Assembly: GCA_964277385.1 (NCBI GenBank)
Contig: OZ195520.1
Span: forward strand, 310,001 to 374,000
DNA length: 64,000 nt
Source of the DNA: WRAU01 sp964277385
GTDB taxonomy: Bacteria; Pseudomonadota; Alphaproteobacteria; WRAU01; Hepatincolaceae
Direction of reading: 5' to 3'
Shown: piece after piece, positions 56,201 to 64,000 of the stretch
Position numbering within the stretch: position 1 is the first letter of the stretch
Layout of the letters: the number at the start of each line of letters is the position of its first letter
The notes under the pieces: model-generated
What the model was told of the DNA's origin: nothing
Database searches by the model: none
Seen by the model: only the letters and a program-made list of their open reading frames with translations
Made by a program: the position numbers and the translations under genes

Positions 56201-56885
56201 ATTTGATGGTAATACTAATACAATTGTAGCTGGTTTAGCTGGATCTTATTTGCATAATACTTATTATATATCTGTATCTTCTTTATTTGGTATTGCTAAT
56301 TTTAAAACAAGTAGAAAAACAGAATTTTTAGATAATGCCTACTCAGATAATAAAGAAATTGGATCATTAGCCAGTTTATCAGTACTAGAAGTAGCAATTA
56401 AAGCTGAAGCTGGAAACGAATATCTGCTAAGTAGTACAACATTTTTAATACCTAAAATATTTATATCTCAAGCTGTTTTAAATAATTCTGGTTATGAAGA
56501 ATTTGGAAGCTCTGCTGCTCTAAATGTCAAATCTCATACTATGTTTATGACAGATGTGGGAGTTGGGCTGGAAATACATAGAGAATTATTGTTACCATCT
56601 TTTTTAGGTATAGATAAGGCTTTTTGGTATCCAAAATTTGGGGTTAATTTAGTAGAAAGATTTTACCAAACTCCAAATACTAAAATGAAATTTACAGGTA
56701 CAGATGATAATTTCTATATAAATATAGTATCAGCAGGTTATAGTGGTATTTTAACTCAATTTTATGGAAGTTTGGCTTATCAAAATAATGCTTTAGAAAT
56801 GGAATTAGGGTATAATGGAGATTACAGTATTAGTGGCTATACAAATCATTATATTAGTGCAACATTGAAATATAGCTTTCAATAA
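53214..56885 (+). CDS. Autotransporter outer-membrane protein
   Basis: About 1223 residues, type V secretion. Start set at ATG 53214, where a signal peptide follows (MIKKLLPLFLFVLISFF ... NAADK) and AGTAGG lies upstream; an in-frame TTG at 53193 would put extra residues before it. The passenger (about 30-830) has many short Asn/Ser-rich turns with repeating strands as in a beta helix. Cysteines occur in pairs (CESDTC, CLSGNC). The C-terminal barrel spans about 920-1223 (GATIAPFNSYNFSGLVGFG) and ends NHYISATLKYSF, a proper Phe-containing beta signal. Likely surface exposed; adhesion is inference. Confidence 0.88.
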   Translation: MIKKLLPLFLFVLISFFYVQNGNAADKKCPDETGTLTVVCGANSPDANGTILWSNTNKSLQDLSVIQAILNVRNKSRILFKSDSTISFDANGCESDTCGSKNPYDRDYNINTLEVDNSEFFQGNGSNPLVYMKDENKLTITNNSTVTLGHIKEKETGGISQNGALVCTSSKDGCYTSLDISVRDADLAIGSIIFENPFSRIRAIRVNNENSERGKYRVTFGGDIKVSSVEVVSLKNADVIIGGDFIAYGVSNNPSETMTGKINSINLDYSDLVLRGDTMGQASSILVRRESVFKVDPRSGGEHTLVLGGGDSVINVDGKSKFIAHNIKMNVPTVTFIASDEGTTINVNKVYFADSVYGFGKLTIDATVKSSVDFGIIDSRENCLSGNCGNNSAQTIELRGDKLSSFKIGKIFIDNDATILDIINVYGSIDEINYSNSFARIFSSKTAEKSLHIGSINFLYDAPEINGKVNYYVGLRGLNSKIDNFNFKKSDYLEFDTYDSNIQTNNIVCSEYCNNITFMGNEVTPVKEREIFNFSINNFNAGSSNQEKASNSFKDISLKVSGRYDSNGIFAAENSKLEFGSLNGTYESINLKSSNLTIEKNSDMILNSGKIDIDSGSTFTVKGNIFKNPDSVNIINNGTLNILVGNNFHSLRNEKNAMTKLDGGSHIILIDNLGTLKLHKGATIDRLNNESIIEIYGENRIESYNSNTENSELKFIINDRKSSPTLTIHKMENETYLGKMSISFKGTNVLKPGLSNRYNLIKTEKGSIGIDHDEYSKMLNFTPPWLVHDENIDFNNSENADEGETAWVNIQRLTDYSTLVQSVPGYGSDSSIVSIAKTIDAIIFKQEATEELQDIVNSLDLNSGCGYNEELIYKVHQGKEIIDIASSPCLYQLAESINRLKPVSNEVYSLYSHNNVIKSLDILLDANKVYVYNNEIYSWYKVDVGYSSLANKGYDTGFSSVSSMIYAGATIAPFNSYNFSGLVGFGIGNLNGNKNLFDGNTNTIVAGLAGSYLHNTYYISVSSLFGIANFKTSRKTEFLDNAYSDNKEIGSLASLSVLEVAIKAEAGNEYLLSSTTFLIPKIFISQAVLNNSGYEEFGSSAALNVKSHTMFMTDVGVGLEIHRELLLPSFLGIDKAFWYPKFGVNLVERFYQTPNTKMKFTGTDDNFYINIVSAGYSGILTQFYGSLAYQNNALEMELGYNGDYSISGYTNHYISATLKYSFQ

Positions 56886-56966
56886 TATATTTTAATTTTT
56901 ACCAAGATAGTATTTTAAAAGTGCAATTTTGGTAAAGATACTTTTATATTAACAACCAAGGATATT

Positions 56967-57668
56967 ATGGTTAAAAAATCTCATTCTTTAAATCAAAATT
57001 TAAAAGAAAATTTGCGTCCAAATAAAAAAAGAAACTTATCTTCTCAAACTTGGTTAAGAAGACAAATAAATGATATTTATGTTAAAGCAGCCAAGCAAGA
57101 TGGTTATGCTTCAAGAGCTGCATATAAAATTATAGAAATTAACAATAAGTATAAAATTTTAAAATCAAATTCAAAAGTGATTGACTTAGGAGCAGCACCA
57201 GGAGGATGGTCTCAAGTTGTTGCTGGAATGATTTTTAAAAATAAAAAAAATAATGAAAATGCAAAACTTATAGCAGTAGATTTACTAGATATTACACCAA
57301 TAGAAAATGTTAATATTATAAAGGGAGATTTTACAGATCCGTCTGTTATTGAGAATATAAAGAATATTTTAGGAGGAGAAAAAGCAAATTTGGTAATGAG
57401 TGATATGGCTCCTAATACAACGGGCTCAAAATCTCTTGATCACTTAAGAATTATGAATCTTGTTGAGCTAACTTTTATTTTTTCTCAGGAAGTACTAGAA
57501 AAAGGTGGTTCTATGGTAGCTAAAGTTTTCCAAGGTGGTACAGAAAATAAATTGTTAGCAGAAATAAAAAAATACTTCAAAAATGTATCTCATTTCAAAC
57601 CACCAGCAAGTAGAAAGGAATCTTCAGAAATATACCTAATAGCTACTGAATTTCATAATGATAAATAA
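56967..57668 (+). CDS. rlmE: 23S rRNA 2'-O-methyltransferase RlmE
   Basis: FtsJ-family enzyme that methylates U2552 of 23S rRNA; 233 residues. The SAM motif is VIDLGAAPGGWSQVVAG at about 72-88. The K-D-K-E tetrad is in SRAAYKI (K), VMSDMAPNTTG (D), MVAKVFQGG (K) and SRKESSEIYLIA (E). Length fits with a short basic N-terminal extension. Single gene downstream of the autotransporter, AAGGATAT before the ATG. Confidence 0.95.
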   Translation: MVKKSHSLNQNLKENLRPNKKRNLSSQTWLRRQINDIYVKAAKQDGYASRAAYKIIEINNKYKILKSNSKVIDLGAAPGGWSQVVAGMIFKNKKNNENAKLIAVDLLDITPIENVNIIKGDFTDPSVIENIKNILGGEKANLVMSDMAPNTTGSKSLDHLRIMNLVELTFIFSQEVLEKGGSMVAKVFQGGTENKLLAEIKKYFKNVSHFKPPASRKESSEIYLIATEFHNDK

Positions 57669-57959
57669 CTAGGTGTGAAATTTAACGCATTTATGGTTGA
57701 AGTCTATAAAGATTTTGTTCAATTATGATAATTAGATAAACACTATTTTAGTGAGGATTCTAAAAATTAATTATATTAAATAGCGCTTATATTTCGAAGT
57801 GTATTTATAGTCAACCATATATGGGATGATTTATAGTAATCATTATTTAACGCTTTTTTCATAAGCAAATGGTCAATAAAAACCTATAATGTTTAACTTA
57901 TCTGAAAGGTTTCTTTTCCAAAGCAAAAAAAACTTTATGTGAGATAACATAAGATACAA

Positions 57960-59639
57960 TTAATAACATAAAGGTGAAGGTTTAGGTAATACTTTTTTAC
58001 CAGTTGTTGTATCAATAACTTCTTCTGGTTGATAAATTAAATTAGGGTTATAAGAACTTACATTAGAAGTATAGTTTTGTCGTTCAGTAGGCACATCTTC
58101 TTGATTATATTTAGAAAAAATCAATGTTTCATCTTGGTAAGTACACCTTTTATATCTCAAATTTCCTATAAAGATAGTTTCTGTTACTCCATAAGCATTT
58201 TTTAAATTATTATAATTATTTTCAGCTTCATTATAAGTAATATCAGGATTCAAAATTTTAGCAGCAATTATTGCAATATTTTTTTGAACTTCTAAATTAT
58301 TTTCATCTAATAACTCTTTATTTATAACTACACTAATCCTTAATACAGTGTTAGAATTATCGAAATACATTCTAAGAATCATAAATTTATTTGGATTAAA
58401 GGATGCAAGATTTTGTGAAGCCAACAAAGACACAGATAATGATTTTTGATCTAATAATTTTACTTTTTCTGTTAGGTTAAAATCAGATATAGCTGTATTA
58501 TATAATTGCCTTGTCAAAGAAGATATTTTTGATTTTTTATCATATTCAGCATCCCTTATTTTTACAGAGATAGATAATTTGTTTCTTTCATCATAACTGA
58601 TAGCATATACTTTATTTTTAGTTGCAATTTCCTTAAAATAGTTTTTATCAGCTAAAGCACGATCTAAATTAATTTTTTCAATAATGTCACTAGCATCTTG
58701 TTGAGACATATCTTTATTTGTTAATAGAAATAGTATTAAAGCACCTTCATATAAATCTTCTTTTTTATTAGGCAATGATATTGAATTTTCATAAGCAATG
58801 CTTCCAAAAATAGGAGCTAATTTAATATCGGTAAACAGTTCTATAGATACATTTGAAGAAATAAAGAAAGACAGCTTTTTACTCCTGATGCCAAATAAAG
58901 AAATTTCAGGATAAACAATTTTTGATCTATGATCTATAGTGGTATTAATTTTACTAATAGTTTTAGAATATAAGCTGTTTATATTTTCTGCTAATTTTAT
59001 ATTTTCACTATCATTTTTATTAGATTTTCTAATTTTCAATATGAAAATCTGAGTTATTTTTGAATAAGAATCAATTTCATAAACAAAACCATTACTTAAA
59101 TAAGATTTTAAATATTTAGGTTCAGTAGAGACTTTTGTTATATCTATATTGTTATATGTATTTTCAATAGTCGACAAACTAGCTTTAGGATCAACCATTT
59201 TTGCCAATATATAAAAATTATTTTTATATATATCAATTTTATCATTGTTATCAACTGCTCTACTTTTTAAAGCAATAGAAGTAACCTGTTTGTCTTTTTT
59301 ATTATAATCTATCAATATATCTAAATTAGCAGTGGGTTGATATCTTACTTTATATAAGTTCAAAGATCCAGTAACAACCATTTTCGAATCATCTTTATCC
59401 TCATCTCTAAAGTTGGTTATATTGATAGATTTTGCAATACTTTGATACTTCAAAAAAACTTCAGTAGCAACCTGCCTATTTTCTAATTTATTGTTATCAT
59501 TTTCCGTATTTGCATAAGAAAAATTTATAAAAAACAATAAAAAAAACACAACAAAAATAAAATTAAATACCCCTAATACAAAGAAACTTTGCCTGCAATA
59601 GGAATTTTTTTTACAACTGTTATTTCCAAAATAGCTCAT
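57960..59639 (-). CDS. Exported repeat-module protein, unknown function
   Basis: 559 residues, not recognised. A positively charged start with four Lys/Asn/Cys residues leads into a hydrophobic helix (about 18-43, VFNFIFVVFFLLFFINFSYA), a signal peptide or anchor. The rest appears to contain three related modules of about 150 residues (about 60-205, 210-370, 370-520). Modules 1 and 3 share NLDILIDYN/KFMILRMYF strands and a helix reading LAKMVDPKASLSTIENTYNN versus AAKILNPDITYNEAENNYNN. The tail has Pro-rich text (KVLPKPSPLCY). The neighbour at 59722 carries one more copy of the module. Confidence 0.7.
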   Translation of the reverse strand: MSYFGNNSCKKNSYCRQSFFVLGVFNFIFVVFFLLFFINFSYANTENDNNKLENRQVATEVFLKYQSIAKSINITNFRDEDKDDSKMVVTGSLNLYKVRYQPTANLDILIDYNKKDKQVTSIALKSRAVDNNDKIDIYKNNFYILAKMVDPKASLSTIENTYNNIDITKVSTEPKYLKSYLSNGFVYEIDSYSKITQIFILKIRKSNKNDSENIKLAENINSLYSKTISKINTTIDHRSKIVYPEISLFGIRSKKLSFFISSNVSIELFTDIKLAPIFGSIAYENSISLPNKKEDLYEGALILFLLTNKDMSQQDASDIIEKINLDRALADKNYFKEIATKNKVYAISYDERNKLSISVKIRDAEYDKKSKISSLTRQLYNTAISDFNLTEKVKLLDQKSLSVSLLASQNLASFNPNKFMILRMYFDNSNTVLRISVVINKELLDENNLEVQKNIAIIAAKILNPDITYNEAENNYNNLKNAYGVTETIFIGNLRYKRCTYQDETLIFSKYNQEDVPTERQNYTSNVSSYNPNLIYQPEEVIDTTTGKKVLPKPSPLCY

Positions 59640-59721
59640 ATCTAAAAATATTTACTCCCACTTATAAAAAATAAAATATATCATATAATGAAATTATTAA
59701 TACCCATTCTTGAATAACAAT

Positions 59722-60252
59722 TTACAAGTCAGAATCTTTAAGAGAAATACTTAGTATATGTTCATTATTTAGTTGATAAGCAACATATTTTAAAGATTCA
59801 TCTTTCATTACTATTTTACTTCTAGATAAATTTTTATCATAAACCATATTTAGATTGCTACGTATTTCGTATATTCTAGATAAAGTAGTTTCAGGATTCA
59901 TCATAGATATAGATATTGCCATTTTTGATATAAAATCTTCATTCTTCCAAAAAGCAGAAGTAATTTTAGAGATTATATTAATTTGAGATATTTTTCTCGT
60001 ATTTCTATCTACTAGTATTTCTAAAGAACTATTATTAAAATTATATAAGCCCAACTTATATTTTATAAAATCATCGTGATCTTCAGCTAAGAATTGATCT
60101 AAGAATATACCATCGGAGACATGAATTCTCATTTTATCAACAGTGTTATTGTATGTTTTATAAACTTCAATTTTAGATTTTTCAATAGAAAAAGATGGTA
60201 CAGCGTAAAATAGAAGAGTAATTACTAATATTGAGTTAAAGACGTTTTTCAT
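59722..60252 (-). CDS. Exported single-module protein, unknown function
   Basis: 176 residues. A signal peptide covers about 1-22 (MKNVFNSILVITLLFYAVPS then FSIE). The mature part is one module: SSLEILVDRNTRKISQINII, then a helix FISKMAISISMMNPETTLSR and a closing strand YVAYQLNNEHILSISLK. It looks homologous to the modules of the protein at 57960 (compare LDILIDYN and LAKMVDPKASLSTIEN). Upstream of it on the same strand and only about 80 bases away, so probably one transcription unit. Function not known. Confidence 0.65.
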   Translation of the reverse strand: MKNVFNSILVITLLFYAVPSFSIEKSKIEVYKTYNNTVDKMRIHVSDGIFLDQFLAEDHDDFIKYKLGLYNFNNSSLEILVDRNTRKISQINIISKITSAFWKNEDFISKMAISISMMNPETTLSRIYEIRSNLNMVYDKNLSRSKIVMKDESLKYVAYQLNNEHILSISLKDSDL

Positions 60253-60337
60253 TTTAGTGCCTATTTGTTTTTATTATTAGGTCTACTGAGGTAAAGTTAA
60301 AGAGTATAACATTATTAACCAAGAGTCAATCGTTCTT

Positions 60338-61579
60338 TTATTTAGAATTAAAAGCAGAAATATCTATTTGTTTTTCTGATTTAGCAATAACTAAAGTTAC
60401 AACTAAATCTCCTAAAACATTCATTAAAGTCCTAAGCATTTCCATTAATCTATCTACACCTATAATAATTCCTATTCCTTCAATTGGGATATTATAGTTC
60501 ACTAAAATCATTGTTAAAGTAATAAGACCAGCACCAGGTATACCGGCAGCTCCAATTGTAGCTATTAATGCTAATGCCGCCGCTCCTATATAATCATACA
60601 TATCTAAATTTATGCCATAAATATTAGCTAAAAATACGACAGCTAATCCTTGCATTATAGCAGTAGCGTTCATATGAAGAGTAGATCCTAATGGCAATAT
60701 AAAGCTAGAATAAGATTTAGGAACTCCAAAAATTTCTTCTACTGTTTTCATGGTAACAGGAAGAGTAGCACTAGAGCTGGCAGTAGAAAAAGCTATTGCA
60801 GATACAGGGGCAGATTTTCTTAAGAAAACACTTAATTTAGCCCCAGAATATTTAATCATAGGAAAATATACGAGGAAAAAGTGTACTAATATAATTAATC
60901 CCATAATCCCAGCATACTGTAACATAGCTCCAAGAATAGCAAATCCTTGAGTAGCTAAGGATTTAGTTAAAAGAGAAAATACACCAAAAGGAGTTATTTT
61001 CATAATCATATTAATTACACCAATTACAACTCTTTCTAAATGATTTAATGCAGTTGATAATACATCTCTTTCTTCTTTATCTATTCCCAAAATAGCAATA
61101 CCAAAAATAACTGCTATAAATACGATTTGGATCATATTGCCACTTAACATTGGAGCTATTATATTTTCTGGAAATAAAGTTATTATATTTTCTACGAATG
61201 ATGGGCTCTCTGTAGAGCTAAGAGCATTAGCAGCAGAACTTAGTGCATTTGAATTAAATGCTTTACCTGCATTTAAGAATGCACTAATAGTTATAGATAA
61301 AAATAAAGCTACAATAGTAGTAAAAGCAAATAAAGCTATAGTTTTTACCCCTAAAGTTTTTAAGGTAGATAAGTTATTCAAATTTACTATACCATTTATC
61401 AAAGAAAATATTACAATAGGAACTATGATTAGCTTCAATAAACGTAAAAAGATCGTTCCAATCATATCAACAATGGTAATAGATGTTTCAAAGAAATTAG
61501 GGAAACTTTCTTTTGTGTAGATTAAAATTAAACTTGCTATTAAAGCAAGAAATATAGCTATGAGGACTCTCTTTGTCAT
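60338..61579 (-). CDS. Dicarboxylate/amino acid:cation symporter (GltP/DctA family)
   Basis: Sodium- or proton-coupled importer of glutamate, aspartate or C4-dicarboxylates; 413 residues, 8 helices and two re-entrant loops. The hairpin-1 serine-rich motif is FSTASSSATLPVTMK, helix 7 has LGSTLHMNATAIMQG (normally NMDGTA; here H-M-N), and hairpin 2 is GAAGIPGAGLITL. DRLMEMLRTLMNVLGD marks helix 8. The D in the usual MDGT being N is notable and may alter ion coupling. Faces the divergent dehydrogenase gene. Confidence 0.92.
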   Translation of the reverse strand: MTKRVLIAIFLALIASLILIYTKESFPNFFETSITIVDMIGTIFLRLLKLIIVPIVIFSLINGIVNLNNLSTLKTLGVKTIALFAFTTIVALFLSITISAFLNAGKAFNSNALSSAANALSSTESPSFVENIITLFPENIIAPMLSGNMIQIVFIAVIFGIAILGIDKEERDVLSTALNHLERVVIGVINMIMKITPFGVFSLLTKSLATQGFAILGAMLQYAGIMGLIILVHFFLVYFPMIKYSGAKLSVFLRKSAPVSAIAFSTASSSATLPVTMKTVEEIFGVPKSYSSFILPLGSTLHMNATAIMQGLAVVFLANIYGINLDMYDYIGAAALALIATIGAAGIPGAGLITLTMILVNYNIPIEGIGIIIGVDRLMEMLRTLMNVLGDLVVTLVIAKSEKQIDISAFNSK

Positions 61580-61765
61580 GGATTCTCCTTGATAGATTGC
61601 AGATTTACCTTTTTTAACACTTAGTTAAACACAATATCACAATTTATTAACAATAGCAAGATATTAAGTACTTATTATTGTTTTTGTTCTTTTTTTGTAG
61701 AGGAAAAATATCAATATAATTAAAAAATGTTGACTTGTGTTTGCAACGGCTATAAACTGTTTGTG

Positions 61766-61793
61766 TTGTTGTATTTTTGTTTTCAGGTATAAT
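61766..61793 (+). promoter_or_regulatory. Promoter of the dehydrogenase gene
   Basis: TTGTTG at 61766-61771 and perfect TATAAT at 61788-61793, 16 bases apart, give a leader of about 80 bases before ATG 61879. A second TTGACT at 61730-61735 lies upstream and could be another -35. Confidence 0.45.
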
Positions 61794-61878
61794 ACATTTA
61801 TATTTTTTATATATTTTTATAAAAAACAAGACTCATCTTAAAAGTAAGTACTAACGATGAATTAGGGAGAAATAAAGA

Positions 61879-63147
61879 ATGTCAGAGAACATTTTTCAGG
61901 ATGCTGTTAATCTTTTAAATAAGCTAGGTAAAGAATCAGGAGTAAATTCTGTAGTATTAGATTGTGTTAGTCAACCAGAACTTTTAACAGAAGTGAATTT
62001 TCCTGTTAAAATGGATGATGGGAAAATTAGAATTTTTAAAGGATATAGATCAAGATACAGTACAGTTTTAGGTACTGCAAAAGGTGGTATCAGATTTCAT
62101 CAAGATGTAACTGCTGGTGAAGTTAATAGTTTAGCTATGTGGATGATGGTTAAAAATTCGTTAGTAGGTATTCCATACGGTGGAGGTAAAGGTGGTGTTA
62201 TTGTTGATGCTAGAAGTTTATCTCAAGCAGAATTAGAAAAAGTAGCAAGAGGATATGTTAGAGCTATTTTTGATGTAATTGGTGAGAAATTAGATGTGCC
62301 AGCTCCTGATGTTGGAACAAATCCAACTATAATGTCTTGGATGATAGATGAATATAATACAATTAATAGAGTTTGCTCAATAGCGACTTTTACAGGGAAG
62401 CCTGTTCCATTAGGAGGTAGTTTATTTAGAACAGAAGCAACAGGATACGGTTCTTTTGTTGTTACTAAATTGTTGAGTAAAAAAATTGGAAAATCACCAA
62501 AAGGTACTCGTGTGGCAGTACAAGGATTAGGCAATGTTGGTTATTTCTTGACTAAATTTTTACATGAAGAAGGATATAGCGTTGTAGCAATTAGTGATGT
62601 AGATGGTGCTATTTATTCAGAAAATGGTTTGGATATCCCAGCTATTTATAAAAAGTTAGCTTCTGCTAAAAAGGGAACTTCAGTTGTTTCTAGTGAGATA
62701 TCTTCTGCATCTGCTGGCGCTAAAGTTATTGATAATAAAGAATTATTAGAGCTAGATGTAGATATTCTTCTTCCAGCCGCTATTGAAAATGTAATAACAC
62801 GAGCTAATGCTGATAAAATTAAAGCTAAATACATAGTAGAAGCAGCTAATGGTCCTGTTCAGGCAAGTGCTAATGAGATTTTAGATAAAAAGGGGATTGT
62901 TGTAGTTCCTGATGTATTAGTTAATGCTGGTGGTGTTGTAGTTAGTTATTTTGAATGGTTACAAAACTTATCATGCTACTATTGGGATGAAGCTGAGGTT
63001 AAAGAAAAATTAATCAAAATTATGACAAAAGCATTTGAAGGTGTTTGGGAAATTAAAGAAAGCAGAAATATAAGTATGAGATCAGCCGCTTATTCTATTT
63101 CATTAAAAAGAATAGAAAACTCTATAAAAGCTAAACATAATTTATAA
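61879..63147 (+). CDS. Glutamate (Glu/Leu/Phe/Val-type) dehydrogenase
   Basis: Amino-acid dehydrogenase of 422 residues, most likely NAD-linked glutamate dehydrogenase giving 2-oxoglutarate and ammonia. Substrate-binding: TAKGGIRFHQDVT and the catalytic-Lys segment PYGGGKGGVIVDA at about 97-109; VPAPDVGTNPTIMSWMIDEY at about 140. The Rossmann fold is VAVQGLGNVGYFL at about 214-226. Branched-chain dehydrogenases are close relatives; length and the K-G-G-I-R motif favour glutamate. AGGGAGA precedes the ATG. Confidence 0.92.
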   Translation: MSENIFQDAVNLLNKLGKESGVNSVVLDCVSQPELLTEVNFPVKMDDGKIRIFKGYRSRYSTVLGTAKGGIRFHQDVTAGEVNSLAMWMMVKNSLVGIPYGGGKGGVIVDARSLSQAELEKVARGYVRAIFDVIGEKLDVPAPDVGTNPTIMSWMIDEYNTINRVCSIATFTGKPVPLGGSLFRTEATGYGSFVVTKLLSKKIGKSPKGTRVAVQGLGNVGYFLTKFLHEEGYSVVAISDVDGAIYSENGLDIPAIYKKLASAKKGTSVVSSEISSASAGAKVIDNKELLELDVDILLPAAIENVITRANADKIKAKYIVEAANGPVQASANEILDKKGIVVVPDVLVNAGGVVVSYFEWLQNLSCYYWDEAEVKEKLIKIMTKAFEGVWEIKESRNISMRSAAYSISLKRIENSIKAKHNL

Positions 63148-63507
63148 TTAAATTTTTATCGTTAGTTTATGATATTGTATTTCCTAAACTAGCGATAAAG
63201 ACCAGTATTTGCTGATATGCAACATATAAGATAGCAAATATTTAGATAAAATTGATATTTTTTTTATTATTTTGTATATTTTTAAATATAATTAAATGGC
63301 ATACCTGAAAAAGAGTGCTTTTATTTTAAAATCAGATTAGACTTTTATATATTTAAATTACCAAAGATAAAAATATAAAGTTGGATCTTTATATTATGCT
63401 AGTATATAAAATATTTAATTTATAATGGAAGGGTTTTTAGTTTTAAAATCCTAAGATTTACATTTTTATTAGATAAAAATATGAAATATTTAATTAGGAG
63501 AGGTGGC
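63148..63507. other. Intergenic region with a hairpin
   Basis: 360 bases between the dehydrogenase and the acetolactate-synthase-like gene. It holds the hairpin at 63158-63196 and otherwise very AT-rich sequence without coding potential; no clear promoter was singled out. Confidence 0.4.
63158..63196 (+). terminator. Hairpin after the dehydrogenase gene
   Basis: ATCGTTAGTTTA at 63158-63169 pairs with TAAACTAGCGAT at 63185-63196 with one G-U pair. It lies 11 bases past the stop codon. No U-run follows, so a terminator role is tentative. Confidence 0.35.
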
Positions 63508-64000
63508 ATGTCATCTAATATTAATGCTTCAGACTTATTTGTAAAAGCCTTAGAGCAAGAAGGAGTAGAAGTTGTATATGGAGTTCCTGGAGAAGAAAAT
63601 TTATATTTACTTGAAGCTTTAAGAAAATCTAAAATTAAATTGATTCTAACAAGGCATGAACAAGGTGCGGCGTTTATGGCAGCTACGTATGGCAGAATGA
63701 CAGGTAAAGCTGGTGTTGCGATAGCAACATTAGGACCAGGCGCAACTAACTTTACAACCGCAGCTGCTTATGCACAATTAGGAGGATTTCCTCTTATACT
63801 AATAACAGGACAAAAACCTATAAAAAAATCTAAGCAAGGTCGTTTTCAAATTATTGATATTGTTGAAATGATGCGTCCTCTTTCGAAATATGCTAGACAA
63901 ATAGTAGATGTTGGAATGGTAAGTGTTACTGTTCGTGAAGCATTTAAAATTGCTCAAGAGGAAAAAGCAGGGGTTGTGCATATAGAGTTTCCAGAAGATG
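63508..64000 (+). CDS. Acetolactate-synthase-like TPP enzyme (partial)
   Basis: The first 164 codons of a thiamine-diphosphate enzyme; it runs off the window's right edge. The start ATG 63508 has AGGAGAGG just before it; a further in-frame ATG at 63481 has no ribosome-binding site. The N-terminus (SDLFVKALEQEGVEVVYGVP) then GEENLYLL, LTRHEQGAAFMA with the catalytic Glu and ATLGPGATNF are the Pyr-domain marks of acetolactate synthase. VRQ-type continuation gives PLSKYARQIVD and VHIEFPED. Could be anabolic IlvB, catabolic AlsS or a related decarboxylase; the missing C-terminus would decide. Confidence 0.85.
   Translation, partial: MSSNINASDLFVKALEQEGVEVVYGVPGEENLYLLEALRKSKIKLILTRHEQGAAFMAATYGRMTGKAGVAIATLGPGATNFTTAAAYAQLGGFPLILITGQKPIKKSKQGRFQIIDIVEMMRPLSKYARQIVDVGMVSVTVREAFKIAQEEKAGVVHIEFPED

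Noticed and set aside
57669..57959. Possible small inverted-repeat element between rlmE and the module protein
   Set aside because: TATGGTTGA near 57690 and TCAACCATA near 57815 are roughly inverted, but the arms are short and interrupted, so a MITE cannot be claimed.

Overview
The window is strongly AT-rich and bacterial. It looks like an alphaproteobacterium of the Rickettsiales type, or a similar host-associated lineage. The evidence is the gene order: plsY-dprA-topA-rnr-rpmG; a BepA-like protease beside rne, then amiC-mrcA-prfB; and a full iscR-iscS-iscU-iscA-hscB-hscA-fdx-iscX set. A gatCAB operon, a large autotransporter, long non-coding gaps and several decayed genes point the same way. 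The taxonomic placement is inference from gene content; no rRNA or other phylogenetic marker was compared.

Layout. 1-760: a wrecked DNA cytosine-5 methyltransferase gene. 759-6389: YqgE, RNase HI, a small secreted protein, dCMP deaminase, a U32-family protein, a small membrane protein and RluD. 6390-8939: two poorly conserved genes, one with an OB-fold and 39-bp tandem repeats, in sparse DNA. 8940-16824 (minus strand): rpmG, rnr with an expanded N-terminal repeat tract, topA, dprA, plsY and ruvX. 16924-22293: gatCAB and an Nramp transporter fused to a universal-stress domain. 22543-22632: tRNA-Ser(GCU). 22633-27654: a gene-poor, eroded tract holding one outer-membrane protein, unidentified decayed ORFs, two halves of an IS1595-type transposase, remains of a Mu-like phage portal gene, and a YefM-type antitoxin cut short by transposase sequence but still carrying its palindromic operator.

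27655-40583 is a cell-envelope and RNA block: M48 protease, RNase E/G, amidase, PBP1A, RF2 and a very large AsmA/YhdP-like protein. 40835-50230 has tyrS and an alpha/beta hydrolase diverging from the Fe-S assembly operon, followed by fdx, iscX and the mlaE-mlaF lipid-transport genes. 50327-57668 has a DinG-type helicase, an autotransporter and rlmE. 57960-60252 holds two adjacent exported proteins of unknown function that appear built from the same roughly 150-residue module. 60338-64000 has a dicarboxylate/glutamate symporter, a Glu/Leu-type dehydrogenase and the start of an acetolactate-synthase-like enzyme.

How it fits together. The core genes cover translation (GatCAB, TyrS, RF2, L33, tRNA-Ser), RNA decay and modification (RNase R, RNase E, RlmE, RluD), DNA topology and processing (TopA, DprA, RuvX, DinG), peptidoglycan handling (PBP1A, AmiC) and Fe-S biogenesis that can supply DinG, ferredoxin and others. 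The glutamate symporter facing a glutamate dehydrogenase suggests use of imported amino acids for energy. The most unusual items are the module-repeat exported pair at 57960-60252, the tetracysteine HscB that resembles the mitochondrial form, prfB without its usual frameshift, and the mobile-element graveyard at 26.3-27.6 kb.
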